Assembly (NCBI RefSeq): GCF_023205015.1
Contig: NZ_CP096258.1
Location: 2,852,001-2,916,000 of the forward strand
Reading direction: 5' to 3'
Length of the DNA: 64,000 nt
Source of the DNA: Providencia rettgeri
GTDB lineage: Bacteria; Pseudomonadota; Gammaproteobacteria; Enterobacterales; Enterobacteriaceae
Within the stretch, counting starts at the first letter, position 1; every line of letters begins with the position of its first letter. Shown in pieces: positions 1 through 8,496 of this stretch. Position numbers and translations under genes: made by a program. The notes under the pieces were generated by a model. It did not search any database, was not told the DNA's origin, and saw nothing but the letters and a program-made list of their open reading frames with translations.

Positions 1-691
1 CGTACTGAGAGCGAATATTATTCACCTCTGATTCAAAACTAATAAGGACGTCACCGAGCCCTCGCTCAATAAATGATGTCGTCGCGCCACGCCCACCGGT
101 ATCGAATACCTCTACATTTTTCAAAAACTGTTTCATTTGCTCACGGGTTTTTGCTTTATCATCTTTATTTTCCTGATTAAAAGCGCCCCATGCCGCAAGG
201 TAGGTATAACGGCCATTTCCTGATGTTTTTGGATTTGGGAAGATTAATTTGACATCTTCGCGGACTAAATCATCCCACGTTTTAATTCCTTTAGGGTTTC
301 CTTTACGAACTAAAAATGCCATCGTTGAATAGTAAGGCGAGCTGTTATTTGGTAAGCGCGCTTGCCAATCTGCTGGGATCAGATTCCCTTTCTCATGCAA
401 AATTTGCACGTCAGTGACTTGGTTGTAGGTCACGACATCTGCTTTCAAACCTTGTAAAATAGCTAAGGCCTGCTTAGATGAACCTGCGTGTGATTGCTTA
501 ATCGTGAGTTTGTCGTCAGGGTGAGCCTCATTCCATTGCTTTTCAAATGAAGGGTTCAACGCCACAAATAATTCACGGGCAATATCATAAGAGCTATTAA
601 GTAGTTCAGCGGCAACTAATGGCGAGCTCCCAAGTAATGATACCGTTGCTAAACTCGCTAGTGCTGTTTTTTTCAAAAATGATTTTTTCAT
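1..691 (-). CDS. cysP: Thiosulfate-binding periplasmic protein CysP (N-terminal part, runs off window)
   Basis: Reading the minus strand from an ATG at 691 gives 230 codons to the window edge, about two thirds of the usual ~338 residues. A Lys-rich signal peptide ends near residue 25 (SPLVAA). The mature part carries the sulfate/thiosulfate binding-protein signatures KQSHAGSSKQALAILQGL, ADVVTYNQVTD, IFPNPKTSGNGRYTYLAAWG and FDTGGRGATT, all close to E. coli CysP and closer to it than to Sbp. The protein delivers thiosulfate/sulfate to the CysUWA ABC importer in the periplasm; cysU, cysW and cysA should follow beyond base 1. The 3' end is outside the window, so intactness is unknown. Confidence 0.9.
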   Translation of the reverse strand, partial: MKKSFLKKTALASLATVSLLGSSPLVAAELLNSSYDIARELFVALNPSFEKQWNEAHPDDKLTIKQSHAGSSKQALAILQGLKADVVTYNQVTDVQILHEKGNLIPADWQARLPNNSSPYYSTMAFLVRKGNPKGIKTWDDLVREDVKLIFPNPKTSGNGRYTYLAAWGAFNQENKDDKAKTREQMKQFLKNVEVFDTGGRGATTSFIERGLGDVLISFESEVNNIRSQY

Positions 692-1001
692 TCCACACCT
701 GTTCGTAACTAAACCCAAATGGCTAACATTAAAACCACTGTATATGTTTTGGTTATAACTGTGTAGCTATCAATCACCTTTTTATATACCAAATTGGAAT
801 AACAAAGAAATGAACGTCATAAGCAGGAAAATTAACTGATTTTTTAATTAGTTAGTGATATGAATATTACTCAATGGAAGGGCATTCTATAAGTTAAATC
901 ATTACTAGGAAGTCAGTCGGCATTAATGACAATGGGTTAATAATAGAATAAATACAAATCATTATGTTTAAATTGCTAGTATAAATAGTGACTCTAAATA
1001 A
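692..1001 (-). promoter_or_regulatory. cysP upstream region, probable CysB-controlled promoter
   Basis: There is no gene in these ~310 bases between cysP and the ERIC element. Read on the minus strand, AT-rich half-sites such as GTTATTCCAATTTGGTATAT (about 787-806) and GTTATAACCAAAACATATAC (about 739-758) lie 50-115 bases upstream of the cysP start. That is where CysB binds in E. coli cysP. The assignment rests on position and rough resemblance; CysB sites are poorly conserved. Confidence 0.35.
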
Positions 1002-1110
1002 TTTGTGTTACAGCTAGGCGGCAAGGAAGATTAGCCCTAGGAGCATACAATAGTATGTGACTAGGGTAATCTTACGTAGCCAACAACGCTGTAACACAAA
1101 GAATGACGAG
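1002..1110. repeat. ERIC element
   Basis: The element has 13-bp perfect terminal inverted repeats (TTTGTGTTACAGC at 1002-1014 and GCTGTAACACAAA at 1088-1100). It also has the hallmark central core CCCTAGGAGCATACAATAGT...GTGACTAGGG of enterobacterial repetitive intergenic consensus elements, and an ERIC-like right tail (GAATGACGAG). It ends a few bases from the yfeX stop codon, so on the minus strand its hairpin would sit in the yfeX 3' untranslated region and may act in termination or RNA stability. It is related to the tandem array at 28750-29240. Confidence 0.85.
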
Positions 1111-1115
1111 TAACT

Positions 1116-2015
1116 CTAAAGAGACGTCAATGTCTCAATCGACGGAGCATAGTAATAACTCCCCGAAACGGCTTTCGTCATACGCAGCAAATCATCGTAT
1201 TTACCGTCTTTTTCACCGAACATGCTTAATAATTGCTGTTCAATATTGTGTAACCTTGCACAATAAGCGATAAAGAATAAACCATGTTTGCCGCTTGCTG
1301 TGCCATATGGCAAGCTGTGACGCATAACTGAAAGCTCTTCGCCCTCTTCTTCTATCACCACGCGTGAGACATGAGAGGTAACATTACGTACATCTTCATC
1401 TAATTCAACGCTATCTTTTTTCGTACGGCCAATCATTTTTTCTTGTTCATGTTCCGAAAAACGATCCCATTTTCTCAAATCGTGTTCATAGCGTTGGACT
1501 AAAACATAGCTTCCGCCTTTATCTTCACCATCTTCGATTAATGTGACTTCCGCGATTTCTTCACCTTGTGGATTTTCTGTTCCATCAATAAAACCGCTTA
1601 AATCCCTATCATCTACCCAACGAAAACCATGAATTTCTTCAACCACAGAGATGGATTTACCAAATGCTTTTAAAGCTGCCTGTGCTAATGAAAAATTAAT
1701 ATCATGACGCAGTGATTGAATGTGAATAAACATATCCCGCTGAGTGGCGGGAGCAAGCCCTTTCCCCAGAGTTTGAAATGGTTTCAATTCAGGGGCACTA
1801 TTTGCCTTACCGAGCTGTTTCCAGATGTCAGAGCCAAACGCGATAACGGCACCAAGACGATCGTCTGGATATTGCGCTTGTAATTTGGTTAAAGCCTCGA
1901 CAAAGCTTTTACATCCAGACTTAACTTCATCCAGAGATCCCTCTTGCACTTGCGCTTCAATAAAAATACCAAAACGGCTATGTTCTTTCAAAATACCACT
2001 TTGAGAATGAGACAT
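1116..2015 (-). CDS. yfeX: Dye-decolorizing-type heme peroxidase YfeX
   Basis: The 299-residue product has the same length as E. coli YfeX and is similar throughout. It carries the DyP hallmark GFIDGTENP (141-149), with the distal Asp, and a proximal heme-ligand His at 215 in TSHVSRV. No signal peptide is visible, so it is cytoplasmic. Family members oxidise porphyrinogens and dyes with hydrogen peroxide; a role in removing iron from heme has been proposed and disputed. The ATG at 2015 is preceded by GAGGT seven bases upstream. It is transcribed alone; the ERIC element follows its TAG stop. Confidence 0.95.
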   Translation of the reverse strand: MSHSQSGILKEHSRFGIFIEAQVQEGSLDEVKSGCKSFVEALTKLQAQYPDDRLGAVIAFGSDIWKQLGKANSAPELKPFQTLGKGLAPATQRDMFIHIQSLRHDINFSLAQAALKAFGKSISVVEEIHGFRWVDDRDLSGFIDGTENPQGEEIAEVTLIEDGEDKGGSYVLVQRYEHDLRKWDRFSEHEQEKMIGRTKKDSVELDEDVRNVTSHVSRVVIEEEGEELSVMRHSLPYGTASGKHGLFFIAYCARLHNIEQQLLSMFGEKDGKYDDLLRMTKAVSGSYYYAPSIETLTSL

Positions 2016-2206
2016 ACGGTAAACCTCGTAAAATGAATATGTTATATAACCTATTTCTTATATAAACGATTTTAATAGCTTATCTTATCGTCATGATGTT
2101 CACCTTGTTTTAACGCAAGGGAATATAGGTTTCCGGTCTATTATAAGAAAGAAAATTTAAGAAAGGGGAAATTTCTTTGAAAACAAGGAAAAAGAAATAC
2201 TAACGG

Positions 2207-2241
2207 AAAAATATCGCCAGTATGAATAGTCCTGGCGATAT
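2207..2241 (-). terminator. Rho-independent terminator after yfeY
   Basis: A perfect 10-bp stem (ATATCGCCAG 2211-2220 with CTGGCGATAT 2232-2241) and an 11-base loop are followed on the minus strand by TTTTT. It lies 16 bases past the yfeY stop codon. Confidence 0.8.
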
Positions 2242-2257
2242 CATTAACGAAATGAAC

Positions 2258-2863
2258 CTATTTATGCCAAATAATCTGTGATATTTGCCATGTTTTCAGG
2301 TCATCATCTGAAGGCATTAGATCTTCTGGACCTTGCCATTTACCTGTAAACCGGTAAACCACTTTACTTGATTGCGGTGAATTACATTCAATTGTCGGAA
2401 CGTCATTTACACGCTCACCTAAGCCGCAGATACCAAATGCTTTTTGATAAATTTCGCTAAATTCAGTACCAATCGTAGGCCCCCATTCAGTTATAATATC
2501 TGGGTCATTCACGGTAATTCGTGATACATAACCATGTTCAGGGCCAACGATTTCTAATTTTACTTCATTATCATCCATTCCTTGGAAAACTGTGACCACA
2601 TCCCCACTTTCCATTTGCATACCGCTGCGTAATGTATAGCGGTCATTGAGTTGTTTCTTAATGATATCCGCTTGCATTGGTGTAAAATTTGTCACTTGGC
2701 CAAGCCCTGAGTCAGAAACCACCAGCGGGCCACTAAACCAAGTCGACGGTGAAAAAACCTTCACACCCGCACACCCTGATAACAGGGCTGCTCCACAGAG
2801 TAGAGAAGCCTTAAACAACGGCGATAATCCATTATTACTATTCAACTTTGCATGTTGGGACAT
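2258..2863 (-). CDS. yfeY: Envelope-stress lipoprotein YfeY
   Basis: This 201-residue protein begins with a lipoprotein signal peptide ending in lipobox LSGC (Cys31). The C-terminal half (IGTEFSEIYQKAFGIC, TGKWQGPEDLMPSDDDLKTW, SQIIWHK) matches E. coli YfeY, a sigma-E-regulated lipoprotein of unknown function. I chose the ATG at 2863, which has GAGG five bases upstream, over the in-frame ATG at 2887, which has none. In E. coli yfeY also neighbours yfeX and ypeA. No sigma-E promoter could be confirmed by eye. Confidence 0.88.
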   Translation of the reverse strand: MSQHAKLNSNNGLSPLFKASLLCGAALLSGCAGVKVFSPSTWFSGPLVVSDSGLGQVTNFTPMQADIIKKQLNDRYTLRSGMQMESGDVVTVFQGMDDNEVKLEIVGPEHGYVSRITVNDPDIITEWGPTIGTEFSEIYQKAFGICGLGERVNDVPTIECNSPQSSKVVYRFTGKWQGPEDLMPSDDDLKTWQISQIIWHK

Positions 2864-2954
2864 ATCATCCTCTTTTATGAGTCGCATAATGCATATTGTG
2901 ACAATCTATTTATTAAAACATTCCCATGAATAGTTAAATAAATAGTCAATTAAC

Positions 2955-3386
2955 TTAAAAATCCGTTTCGTGCGTTAATTTTTTCGAATAAATTAAACGT
3001 TCAGGTTGTTCTTCTTCATACAACATTTTTTCAAACATACAGATAGCCGCATCCGACTCTTCACTCACTAATAGCTCTATTCTTCCGCAACCTCTGGCGA
3101 TCAGTTTCTTTTCTAGTCGGCTCACTAGTGCGTTAGCGATACCCCGTCCACGGTATTCAGGATGAACGGCAAGGTAAACAGCGGTGCCGCGAATGCCATC
3201 ATACCCTCCCATAATGGTGCCAACGACTTCACCGGCAACTTCAGCCACTAAAAATAAGTCTGCCCCACACTGTAATTTGCGTTCGATATCGAGCTCAGGA
3301 TCCCCTGAAAATTCATTGAGAGAACAGCGCTCCCAGAGTGTCAGGACATCTTCATAATCACTTTGCCGAAAGACTCGTATTTCCAT
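2955..3386 (-). CDS. ypeA: GNAT-family acetyltransferase YpeA
   Basis: The 143-residue single-domain protein has the GNAT acetyl-CoA binding motif RGRGIAN (about 84-90) followed by ALVSRLEKKLIARGC. It is close to E. coli YpeA (141 aa) from the first residue (MEIRVFRQ). The substrate is not known. The start ATG at 3386 has only a weak Shine-Dalgarno. It lies between yfeY and hemF; amiA, which separates ypeA and hemF in E. coli, is absent here. Confidence 0.9.
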   Translation of the reverse strand: MEIRVFRQSDYEDVLTLWERCSLNEFSGDPELDIERKLQCGADLFLVAEVAGEVVGTIMGGYDGIRGTAVYLAVHPEYRGRGIANALVSRLEKKLIARGCGRIELLVSEESDAAICMFEKMLYEEEQPERLIYSKKLTHETDF

Positions 3387-3522
3387 ATTATTTGCCTGCT
3401 TAACCTAATCTTTCTGCCATTATCTCTGCTTTTACGACACAATCAATATTCAATATGCCTTTCTTCGTACAAAAGGGTATACTTTAACCATTATTTTTTA
3501 CCTATGGTTCTATTATAAAACA

Positions 3523-4440
3523 ATGAATTACCCAGATATTGATCGCGTAAAAAGCTATTTGCAAAGCTTGCAAGAGACAATTTGCCAAAAAATCACTGAG
3601 CTAGATGGTAAAGAAACTTTTCTAGAACAAACATGGGAACGCTCTGAAGGTGGTGGAGGTCGCAGCCGGGTACTAACTAAAGGGGCACTATTTGAACAAG
3701 CTGGGGTGAATTTCTCGCATATTAAAGGAGAAAAATTACCTGCATCGGCTTCTGCACATCGCCCTGAACTTGCAGGTCGCAGCTACCAAGCAATGGGCGT
3801 CTCTCTCGTTATTCACCCGCTCAATCCTTATATTCCAACAACCCACGCTAATGTCCGTTTCTTTATTGCGGAAAAAGAAGGTTGTGAGCCCGTTTGGTGG
3901 TTTGGTGGCGGCTTTGATCTCACCCCTTTCTATGGTTTTCATGACGATGTCATCCACTGGCACACCGTTGCTCGTGATTTATGTCGTCCTTATGGGCATG
4001 ATGTTTATCCTAAATATAAAAATTGGTGTGATGAATATTTCTTCCTGAAACATAGAAATGAACCTCGTGGTGTTGGCGGCCTATTTTATGACGACCTTAA
4101 CCAAGGTGGGTTTGAATCTTGTTTTGACTTCACCCAAGCAGTTGGCAATGGCTTTTTAGATGCTTATGTGCCTATTGTTGAAAAACGCCGAGAGTATTCA
4201 TGGGGTGAACGAGAACGCCAATTTCAATTATATCGCCGTGGCCGTTACGTAGAATTCAACTTAGTGTGGGACAGAGGTACATTATTTGGCTTACAAAGTG
4301 GAGGCCGAACAGAATCCATCTTAATGTCAATGCCACCGCTTGCTCGTTGGGAATATGACTATCACCCAGAACCGAATAGCAAAGAGGCCGCTCTCTATAC
4401 TGAATTTTTAATCCTAAATAAAGAGTGGGTTTCGCCATAA
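3523..4440 (+). CDS. hemF: Oxygen-dependent coproporphyrinogen III oxidase
   Basis: The 305-residue protein (about 299 in E. coli) performs the aerobic oxidative decarboxylation of coproporphyrinogen III to protoporphyrinogen IX in cytosolic heme synthesis. Family blocks are intact: GGGGRSRV (43-50), HPLNPYIPTTHANVRFF (98-114), WWFGGGFDLTPFYGF, YKNWCDEYF, YRRGRYVEFNLVWDRGTLFGL and the C-terminal SMPPLARWEYDY. The start is an ATG with a poor ribosome site. A short hairpin follows the stop. The gene is co-oriented with the metalloprotease gene downstream but separated by 158 bases. Confidence 0.97.
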   Translation: MNYPDIDRVKSYLQSLQETICQKITELDGKETFLEQTWERSEGGGGRSRVLTKGALFEQAGVNFSHIKGEKLPASASAHRPELAGRSYQAMGVSLVIHPLNPYIPTTHANVRFFIAEKEGCEPVWWFGGGFDLTPFYGFHDDVIHWHTVARDLCRPYGHDVYPKYKNWCDEYFFLKHRNEPRGVGGLFYDDLNQGGFESCFDFTQAVGNGFLDAYVPIVEKRREYSWGERERQFQLYRRGRYVEFNLVWDRGTLFGLQSGGRTESILMSMPPLARWEYDYHPEPNSKEAALYTEFLILNKEWVSP

Positions 4441-4463
4441 TTAATGACACTGGTTTATAAATT

Positions 4464-4492
4464 AAGGTAGAAAGATAACTGTTCTACCTTTC
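4464..4492 (+). terminator. Hairpin after hemF, possible terminator
   Basis: A perfect 9-bp stem (AAGGTAGAA 4464-4472 with TTCTACCTT 4482-4490) and a 9-base loop lie 23 bases past the hemF stop. The following tract (TCTAATATAAAA) is not T-rich, so termination efficiency is doubtful. Confidence 0.45.
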
Positions 4493-4598
4493 TAATATAA
4501 AATAACAGCAATTGACTTTAAAGCTTATATATCAACTAGTTACAAAATTATCACAACAGATTATGATTCCATTTCACCCAACTGAATGGAGTTATAAT

Positions 4599-5735
4599 AT
4601 GAATCAATTTTTAGGCCGTTCGTTACTCTCACCTTGTTTATTGGCCAACTTAGTAACTAAAGCAGGTCATAATGACTTAAAATCAACGCTCACACATATC
4701 AATGATATTATGAGCCGAACCTATTCACATGAAGATGCATTACTTCATCGCAATAATCTTTCATCTTGTCCTATAGATACAACAGGAAAGCGTTATAACC
4801 GCTTTATTCGTGACGCTCAAGTCCCCGTTCCATATAAGCACCACTGGCATTCCGACCTACCAATCTGTGAACGTTCAGGGCTTTCTCCTGATAGTCATAT
4901 GCCACATGATGATTATGCTGTCATTATGTGCGAAGACGACACTCAAGCACCCTCAAGACCCGCGGGGCAAGTATTTAATTCAATTGGCGTTATTCGCACC
5001 TTTTTTAAGGAAAAATTAAATATTGATCAAATTTTTGGCTGTTCTGCTGATATTAATGCGGTTATTCATTATGGAACAAACTATGCTAACGCATTTTGGA
5101 ATTCTCAAGCTATTTTCTTTGGTGACGGGGATGGAATCGTTTTTGGTCCATTCTATAACGACATTGATATAATCGCTCACGAACTTGCTCATGGTTTTAT
5201 TAGTTCAAAAGCTGATTTTAGATACTCTTTCCAGTCTGGAGCACTGAATGAGTCCGTCGCGGACGTACTTGGGATTATGGTGAAGCAATATTTGAACAAT
5301 GAAACCGCGGATACATCCAGCTGGTTGCTTGGTGAAAATTTATTTATTGACCAAATAAATGCGCCTGCACTGCGTTCGATGATAAATCCAGGCGACGCTT
5401 ATTATCTTTCTGATGACATTAGAGATCCACAAGTTGGCCATATGGCTCAATATCAAGATTTACCTATTTTTATTGATAATGGTGGCGTACATATTAATTC
5501 AGGCATTCCAAATAAAGCCTTTTACCTATTAGCCAAAAGCCTTGGCGGCTATACATGGGATATTGCGGGTAAAATTTGGCTTGAGGCCGTATCTGACAAA
5601 CGCGTAACCTCGAAGGCGACCTTCATCGAATTTGCAGATGCAACGATCCGTGCAGCTAAGAAATTGTTTGATGATAATATCGCACAAAAAACACAACAGA
5701 GTTGGCTAGATGTTGGGTTGAAAGTTAATCTGTAG
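4599..5735 (+). CDS. Thermolysin-family (M4) neutral metalloprotease, protealysin-like
   Basis: Using the ATG at 4599 (TGGAG seven bases upstream) the product is 378 residues. The zinc motif HELAH is at 194-198, the third zinc ligand is Glu218 in GALNESVADVLG, and the catalytic His is 298 in GGVHINSG; all are canonical for M4 peptidases. There is no signal peptide. The first ~50 residues (SLLSPCLLANLV) resemble the short propeptide of protealysin-like M4 enzymes rather than the long thermolysin prosequence. Such enzymes (protealysin of Serratia, related Photorhabdus proteases) can cleave host or bacterial proteins and leave the cell by unclear routes. The gene sits between hemF and rluF with no obvious partner. 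A longer frame from a TTG at 4512 is unlikely. Confidence 0.88.
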   Translation: MNQFLGRSLLSPCLLANLVTKAGHNDLKSTLTHINDIMSRTYSHEDALLHRNNLSSCPIDTTGKRYNRFIRDAQVPVPYKHHWHSDLPICERSGLSPDSHMPHDDYAVIMCEDDTQAPSRPAGQVFNSIGVIRTFFKEKLNIDQIFGCSADINAVIHYGTNYANAFWNSQAIFFGDGDGIVFGPFYNDIDIIAHELAHGFISSKADFRYSFQSGALNESVADVLGIMVKQYLNNETADTSSWLLGENLFIDQINAPALRSMINPGDAYYLSDDIRDPQVGHMAQYQDLPIFIDNGGVHINSGIPNKAFYLLAKSLGGYTWDIAGKIWLEAVSDKRVTSKATFIEFADATIRAAKKLFDDNIAQKTQQSWLDVGLKVNL

Positions 5736-5854
5736 TAATCAATATCACTAGACAACATTAAACTATTTAAGATCCATTTTCTGAAAAACTAAAGGCCGAT
5801 ATTAAAGAGCATTCGCTAACTCTTTCAATCAGCCTTATTAACCAAACCTGCACG

Positions 5855-6724
5855 TCAACGTTTTTTCTTTTTTCTACCTGGTTGTGTAAATTTTTTACGT
5901 GTCGGGTTTTCTGTTTTTGCTTTTGGTTTACTTGGCGATGCTTGCTTTGTATTCCCTTTAGTCGCAGAAGTGGATTTCTTTGGCTTTTTCAATTTCACGT
6001 CTGACTCAGATTTTTCCATCATATCAAATAATTCAATCAGTTCGTCATCCGTTAAATCTCGCCACTCACCGACAGGAATACCAGTCAACCTGACATTCAT
6101 GATACGAACACGTTCAAGTTTAGTGACGTCAAAACCAAAATGCTCACACATACGACGAATTTGACGGTTTAACCTTTGCACAAGCGTAATTCTAAAAACA
6201 AAAGGCGCTTCTTTCTTAACCTTACATTTTTTAGTCATTGTACCGAGGATCGGGACACCAGCCCCCATGCCACGGATAAAATCATCTGTAATGGGTTTAT
6301 TGACGGTAACTAAATACTCTTTCTCATGAGAGTTTCCAGCCCGTAAAATTTTATTCACCAAATCCCCATGATTAGTGAGAAAAATTAACCCTTGAGAGTC
6401 TTTATCTAAGCGGCCAATTGGGAAAATTCGGGTGCTGTGATTAACATAATCAACAATATTATCTTTTTCGCCACTCTCCGTCGTACTGACAATACCGACA
6501 GGCTTATTGAGTGCGATTAACACTAAATCTTCTTCATTACGCGGCTCAATTAATTGCCCATTAACTTTTACTACGTCACCCGAAAAAACTTGGTCGCCAA
6601 TTCCTGCACGCTTACCATTAATAAATACATTACCTTGCTCAATATAACGGTCAGCTTCACGTCTTGAGCAAATACCACTTTCACTAATATATTTGTTTAA
6701 ACGTGTAGAAGAACGAGTATCCAT
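5855..6724 (-). CDS. rluF: 23S rRNA pseudouridine(2604) synthase
   Basis: This 289-residue enzyme has an N-terminal S4 RNA-binding domain (RLNKYISESGICSRREADRYIEQG, split by a Lys-rich turn), then the RsuA/RluB-type synthase core. The catalytic Asp lies in PIGRLDKDSQGL and there is the conserved GLNRQIRRMCEHFG-like segment (here LNRQIRRMCEHFGF). It ends in a long basic Lys/Thr/Pro tail. It aligns with E. coli RluF, which modifies U2604 of 23S rRNA. The ATG at 6724 follows GAGGG by five bases and is preferred to an upstream TTG at 6736. In E. coli rluF is not at this locus. Confidence 0.93.
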   Translation of the reverse strand: MDTRSSTRLNKYISESGICSRREADRYIEQGNVFINGKRAGIGDQVFSGDVVKVNGQLIEPRNEEDLVLIALNKPVGIVSTTESGEKDNIVDYVNHSTRIFPIGRLDKDSQGLIFLTNHGDLVNKILRAGNSHEKEYLVTVNKPITDDFIRGMGAGVPILGTMTKKCKVKKEAPFVFRITLVQRLNRQIRRMCEHFGFDVTKLERVRIMNVRLTGIPVGEWRDLTDDELIELFDMMEKSESDVKLKKPKKSTSATKGNTKQASPSKPKAKTENPTRKKFTQPGRKKKKR

Positions 6725-6826
6725 AATTTCCCTCAATTACTTATCCCCCTGCAGCCCTATTTTTATCTATTTTGGCAGCACAGGCACAATGTTAATTTTC
6801 CAAACCTTCGAAGTCAGTAATATAGT

Positions 6827-6863
6827 AAAAAGCCGTAACATCATAATTTTGTTACGGCTTTTT
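6827..6863 (-). terminator. Bidirectional terminator after der
   Basis: A perfect 14-bp inverted repeat (6827-6840 and 6850-6863, core AGCCGTAACA/TGTTACGGCT) is flanked by A and T runs on both sides. It lies just downstream of der (minus strand). Confidence 0.9.
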
Positions 6864-6887
6864 ATAAGGTTAATAAACCTTAATTAA

Positions 6888-8366
6888 CTAACGTTTTTTC
6901 ATATGTTGCATTAAACGTTTACGCTTACGTAATTGCGTTGGCGTTAATTTATTTTTCTTATCTGCATAAGGGTTTTCACCCTCTTTAAACAGAATTCGAA
7001 TTGGCGTTCCCATCACTTGTAATGAACGACGGAAGTAATTCATCAAATAACGCTTATAGCTGTCGGGTAAATCGGAGACTTGGTTACCGTGGATCACCAC
7101 AATCGGTGGGTTGTGCCCACCTGCATGCGCATATTTCATTTTCACACGACGACCACGGATAAGCGGTGGCTGGTGCTCATCTTCAGCCATCTTCATGATG
7201 CGAGTTAACAGTGCCGTACCGACTCGACGAGTTGCTGACTCGTAAGCTTCTTGCACTGATTCAAATAGGTTCCCCACCCCACTACCATGCAGCGCAGAAA
7301 TAAAGTGAATACGCGCGAAATCAATAAAACCAAGACGCAGTTCAAGCATGTCTTTTACGTGTTCGCGATCTTCTGGTTTCATACCGTCCCATTTATTGAC
7401 CGCAATCACCAATGAACGTCCCGCATTGAGGATAAAACCAAGTAAAGACAAATCTTGGTCTGAGATACCTTCACGTGCATCAATAACTAATAATACGACG
7501 TTCGCATCTTCAATCGCTTGTAATGTTTTAATTACAGAAAATTTTTCGACTGTTTCTGTGACTTTACCGCGTTTACGTACACCTGCTGTGTCAATCAGGA
7601 TATATTCACGCTCATCGCGTTCCATTGGAATATAAATGCTATCACGGGTTGTCCCAGGCATATCAAACACGATAACTCTATCTTCACCCAATATCCGGTT
7701 GGTTAATGTGGATTTACCTACGTTCGGACGACCAACAATGGCTAATTTAATCGGTAAAGTTGTTGGGTCAAAGTCATCTTCTTCATCTTCATCAAGCTCA
7801 CCTTGTGCTTCTAATTCAGCCCAATAAGCCGCATTTTCTTCTTCTTCGGTCAGCTCAACGTCTTCTTCGACTTCACCAATAAACGGTTTCAACGATTGTT
7901 CTATTAACTGAGTAACACCACGGCCGTGTGATGCGGCGATAGGATGAATTTCCCCTAAGCCAAGAGAGTAAAAATCCCCAATTGCCGTTGTGACATCAAT
8001 ACCATCTGTTTTGTTTGCAACTAAATATGTTTTTTTCTTGCGACTACGAAGATGTTTGGCAATACCTTCGTCCGCAGGCATTAGCCCAGATCTTGCATCA
8101 ACCATAAACAGAACAATATCGGCCTCTTCAATGGCTTGCAAGGACTGTGCGGCCATGTGCGTTTCTACGCCTTCCTCAGTCCCATCGATACCACCCGTGT
8201 CGATAATAATGAATTCATGCCCTTCAACTTCAGCACGACCATATTTGCGATCACGAGTCAGACCGGGAAAGTCCGCTACTAATGCGTCACGGGTACGGGT
8301 TAAACGGTTAAATAACGTGGATTTTCCTACGTTTGGACGCCCTACCAGCGCTACGACGGGTATCAT
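6888..8366 (-). CDS. der: Ribosome-assembly GTPase Der (EngA)
   Basis: The 492-residue protein has two tandem Era-like GTPase domains, each starting with GRPNVGKST (residues 9-17 and again near 210), with DTGG/DTAG and NKTDG/NKWDG motifs, and a C-terminal KH-like domain ending in a basic tail. Der is essential for 50S subunit maturation. An acidic linker (EDEEDDFD) joins the GTPase domains. The ATG at 8366, with GAGG nine bases upstream, gives MIPVVALVG as in E. coli and is preferred to a GTG at 8381. It follows bamB as in E. coli, but a strong terminator lies between them. Confidence 0.98.
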   Translation of the reverse strand: MIPVVALVGRPNVGKSTLFNRLTRTRDALVADFPGLTRDRKYGRAEVEGHEFIIIDTGGIDGTEEGVETHMAAQSLQAIEEADIVLFMVDARSGLMPADEGIAKHLRSRKKKTYLVANKTDGIDVTTAIGDFYSLGLGEIHPIAASHGRGVTQLIEQSLKPFIGEVEEDVELTEEEENAAYWAELEAQGELDEDEEDDFDPTTLPIKLAIVGRPNVGKSTLTNRILGEDRVIVFDMPGTTRDSIYIPMERDEREYILIDTAGVRKRGKVTETVEKFSVIKTLQAIEDANVVLLVIDAREGISDQDLSLLGFILNAGRSLVIAVNKWDGMKPEDREHVKDMLELRLGFIDFARIHFISALHGSGVGNLFESVQEAYESATRRVGTALLTRIMKMAEDEHQPPLIRGRRVKMKYAHAGGHNPPIVVIHGNQVSDLPDSYKRYLMNYFRRSLQVMGTPIRILFKEGENPYADKKNKLTPTQLRKRKRLMQHMKKR

Positions 8367-8422
8367 TCTTAGATGCCTCACAACTTTTATTAACTAAAGG
8401 AATTCTGAGGCTTTAACTCAGA

Positions 8423-8462
8423 AAACAAAAAAACGAAACGGCTCCTGTCTTCAGGAACCGTT
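8423..8462 (-). terminator. Terminator between bamB and der
   Basis: On the minus strand an 11-bp stem (8437-8462, one G-U pair, loop AAGA) is followed by TTTCGTTTTTTTGTTTT. It lies 34 bases after the bamB stop and about 57 bases before the der start codon, so der probably has extra transcription of its own or relies on partial read-through. Confidence 0.88.
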
Positions 8463-8496
8463 GATTTTATCGATAAATTGGCGGTTTGTCAGAAAA

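Noticed and set aside
2646..2933. 95-codon plus-strand open frame over yfeY
   Set aside because: It is antisense to the well-supported yfeY gene and has no family resemblance.
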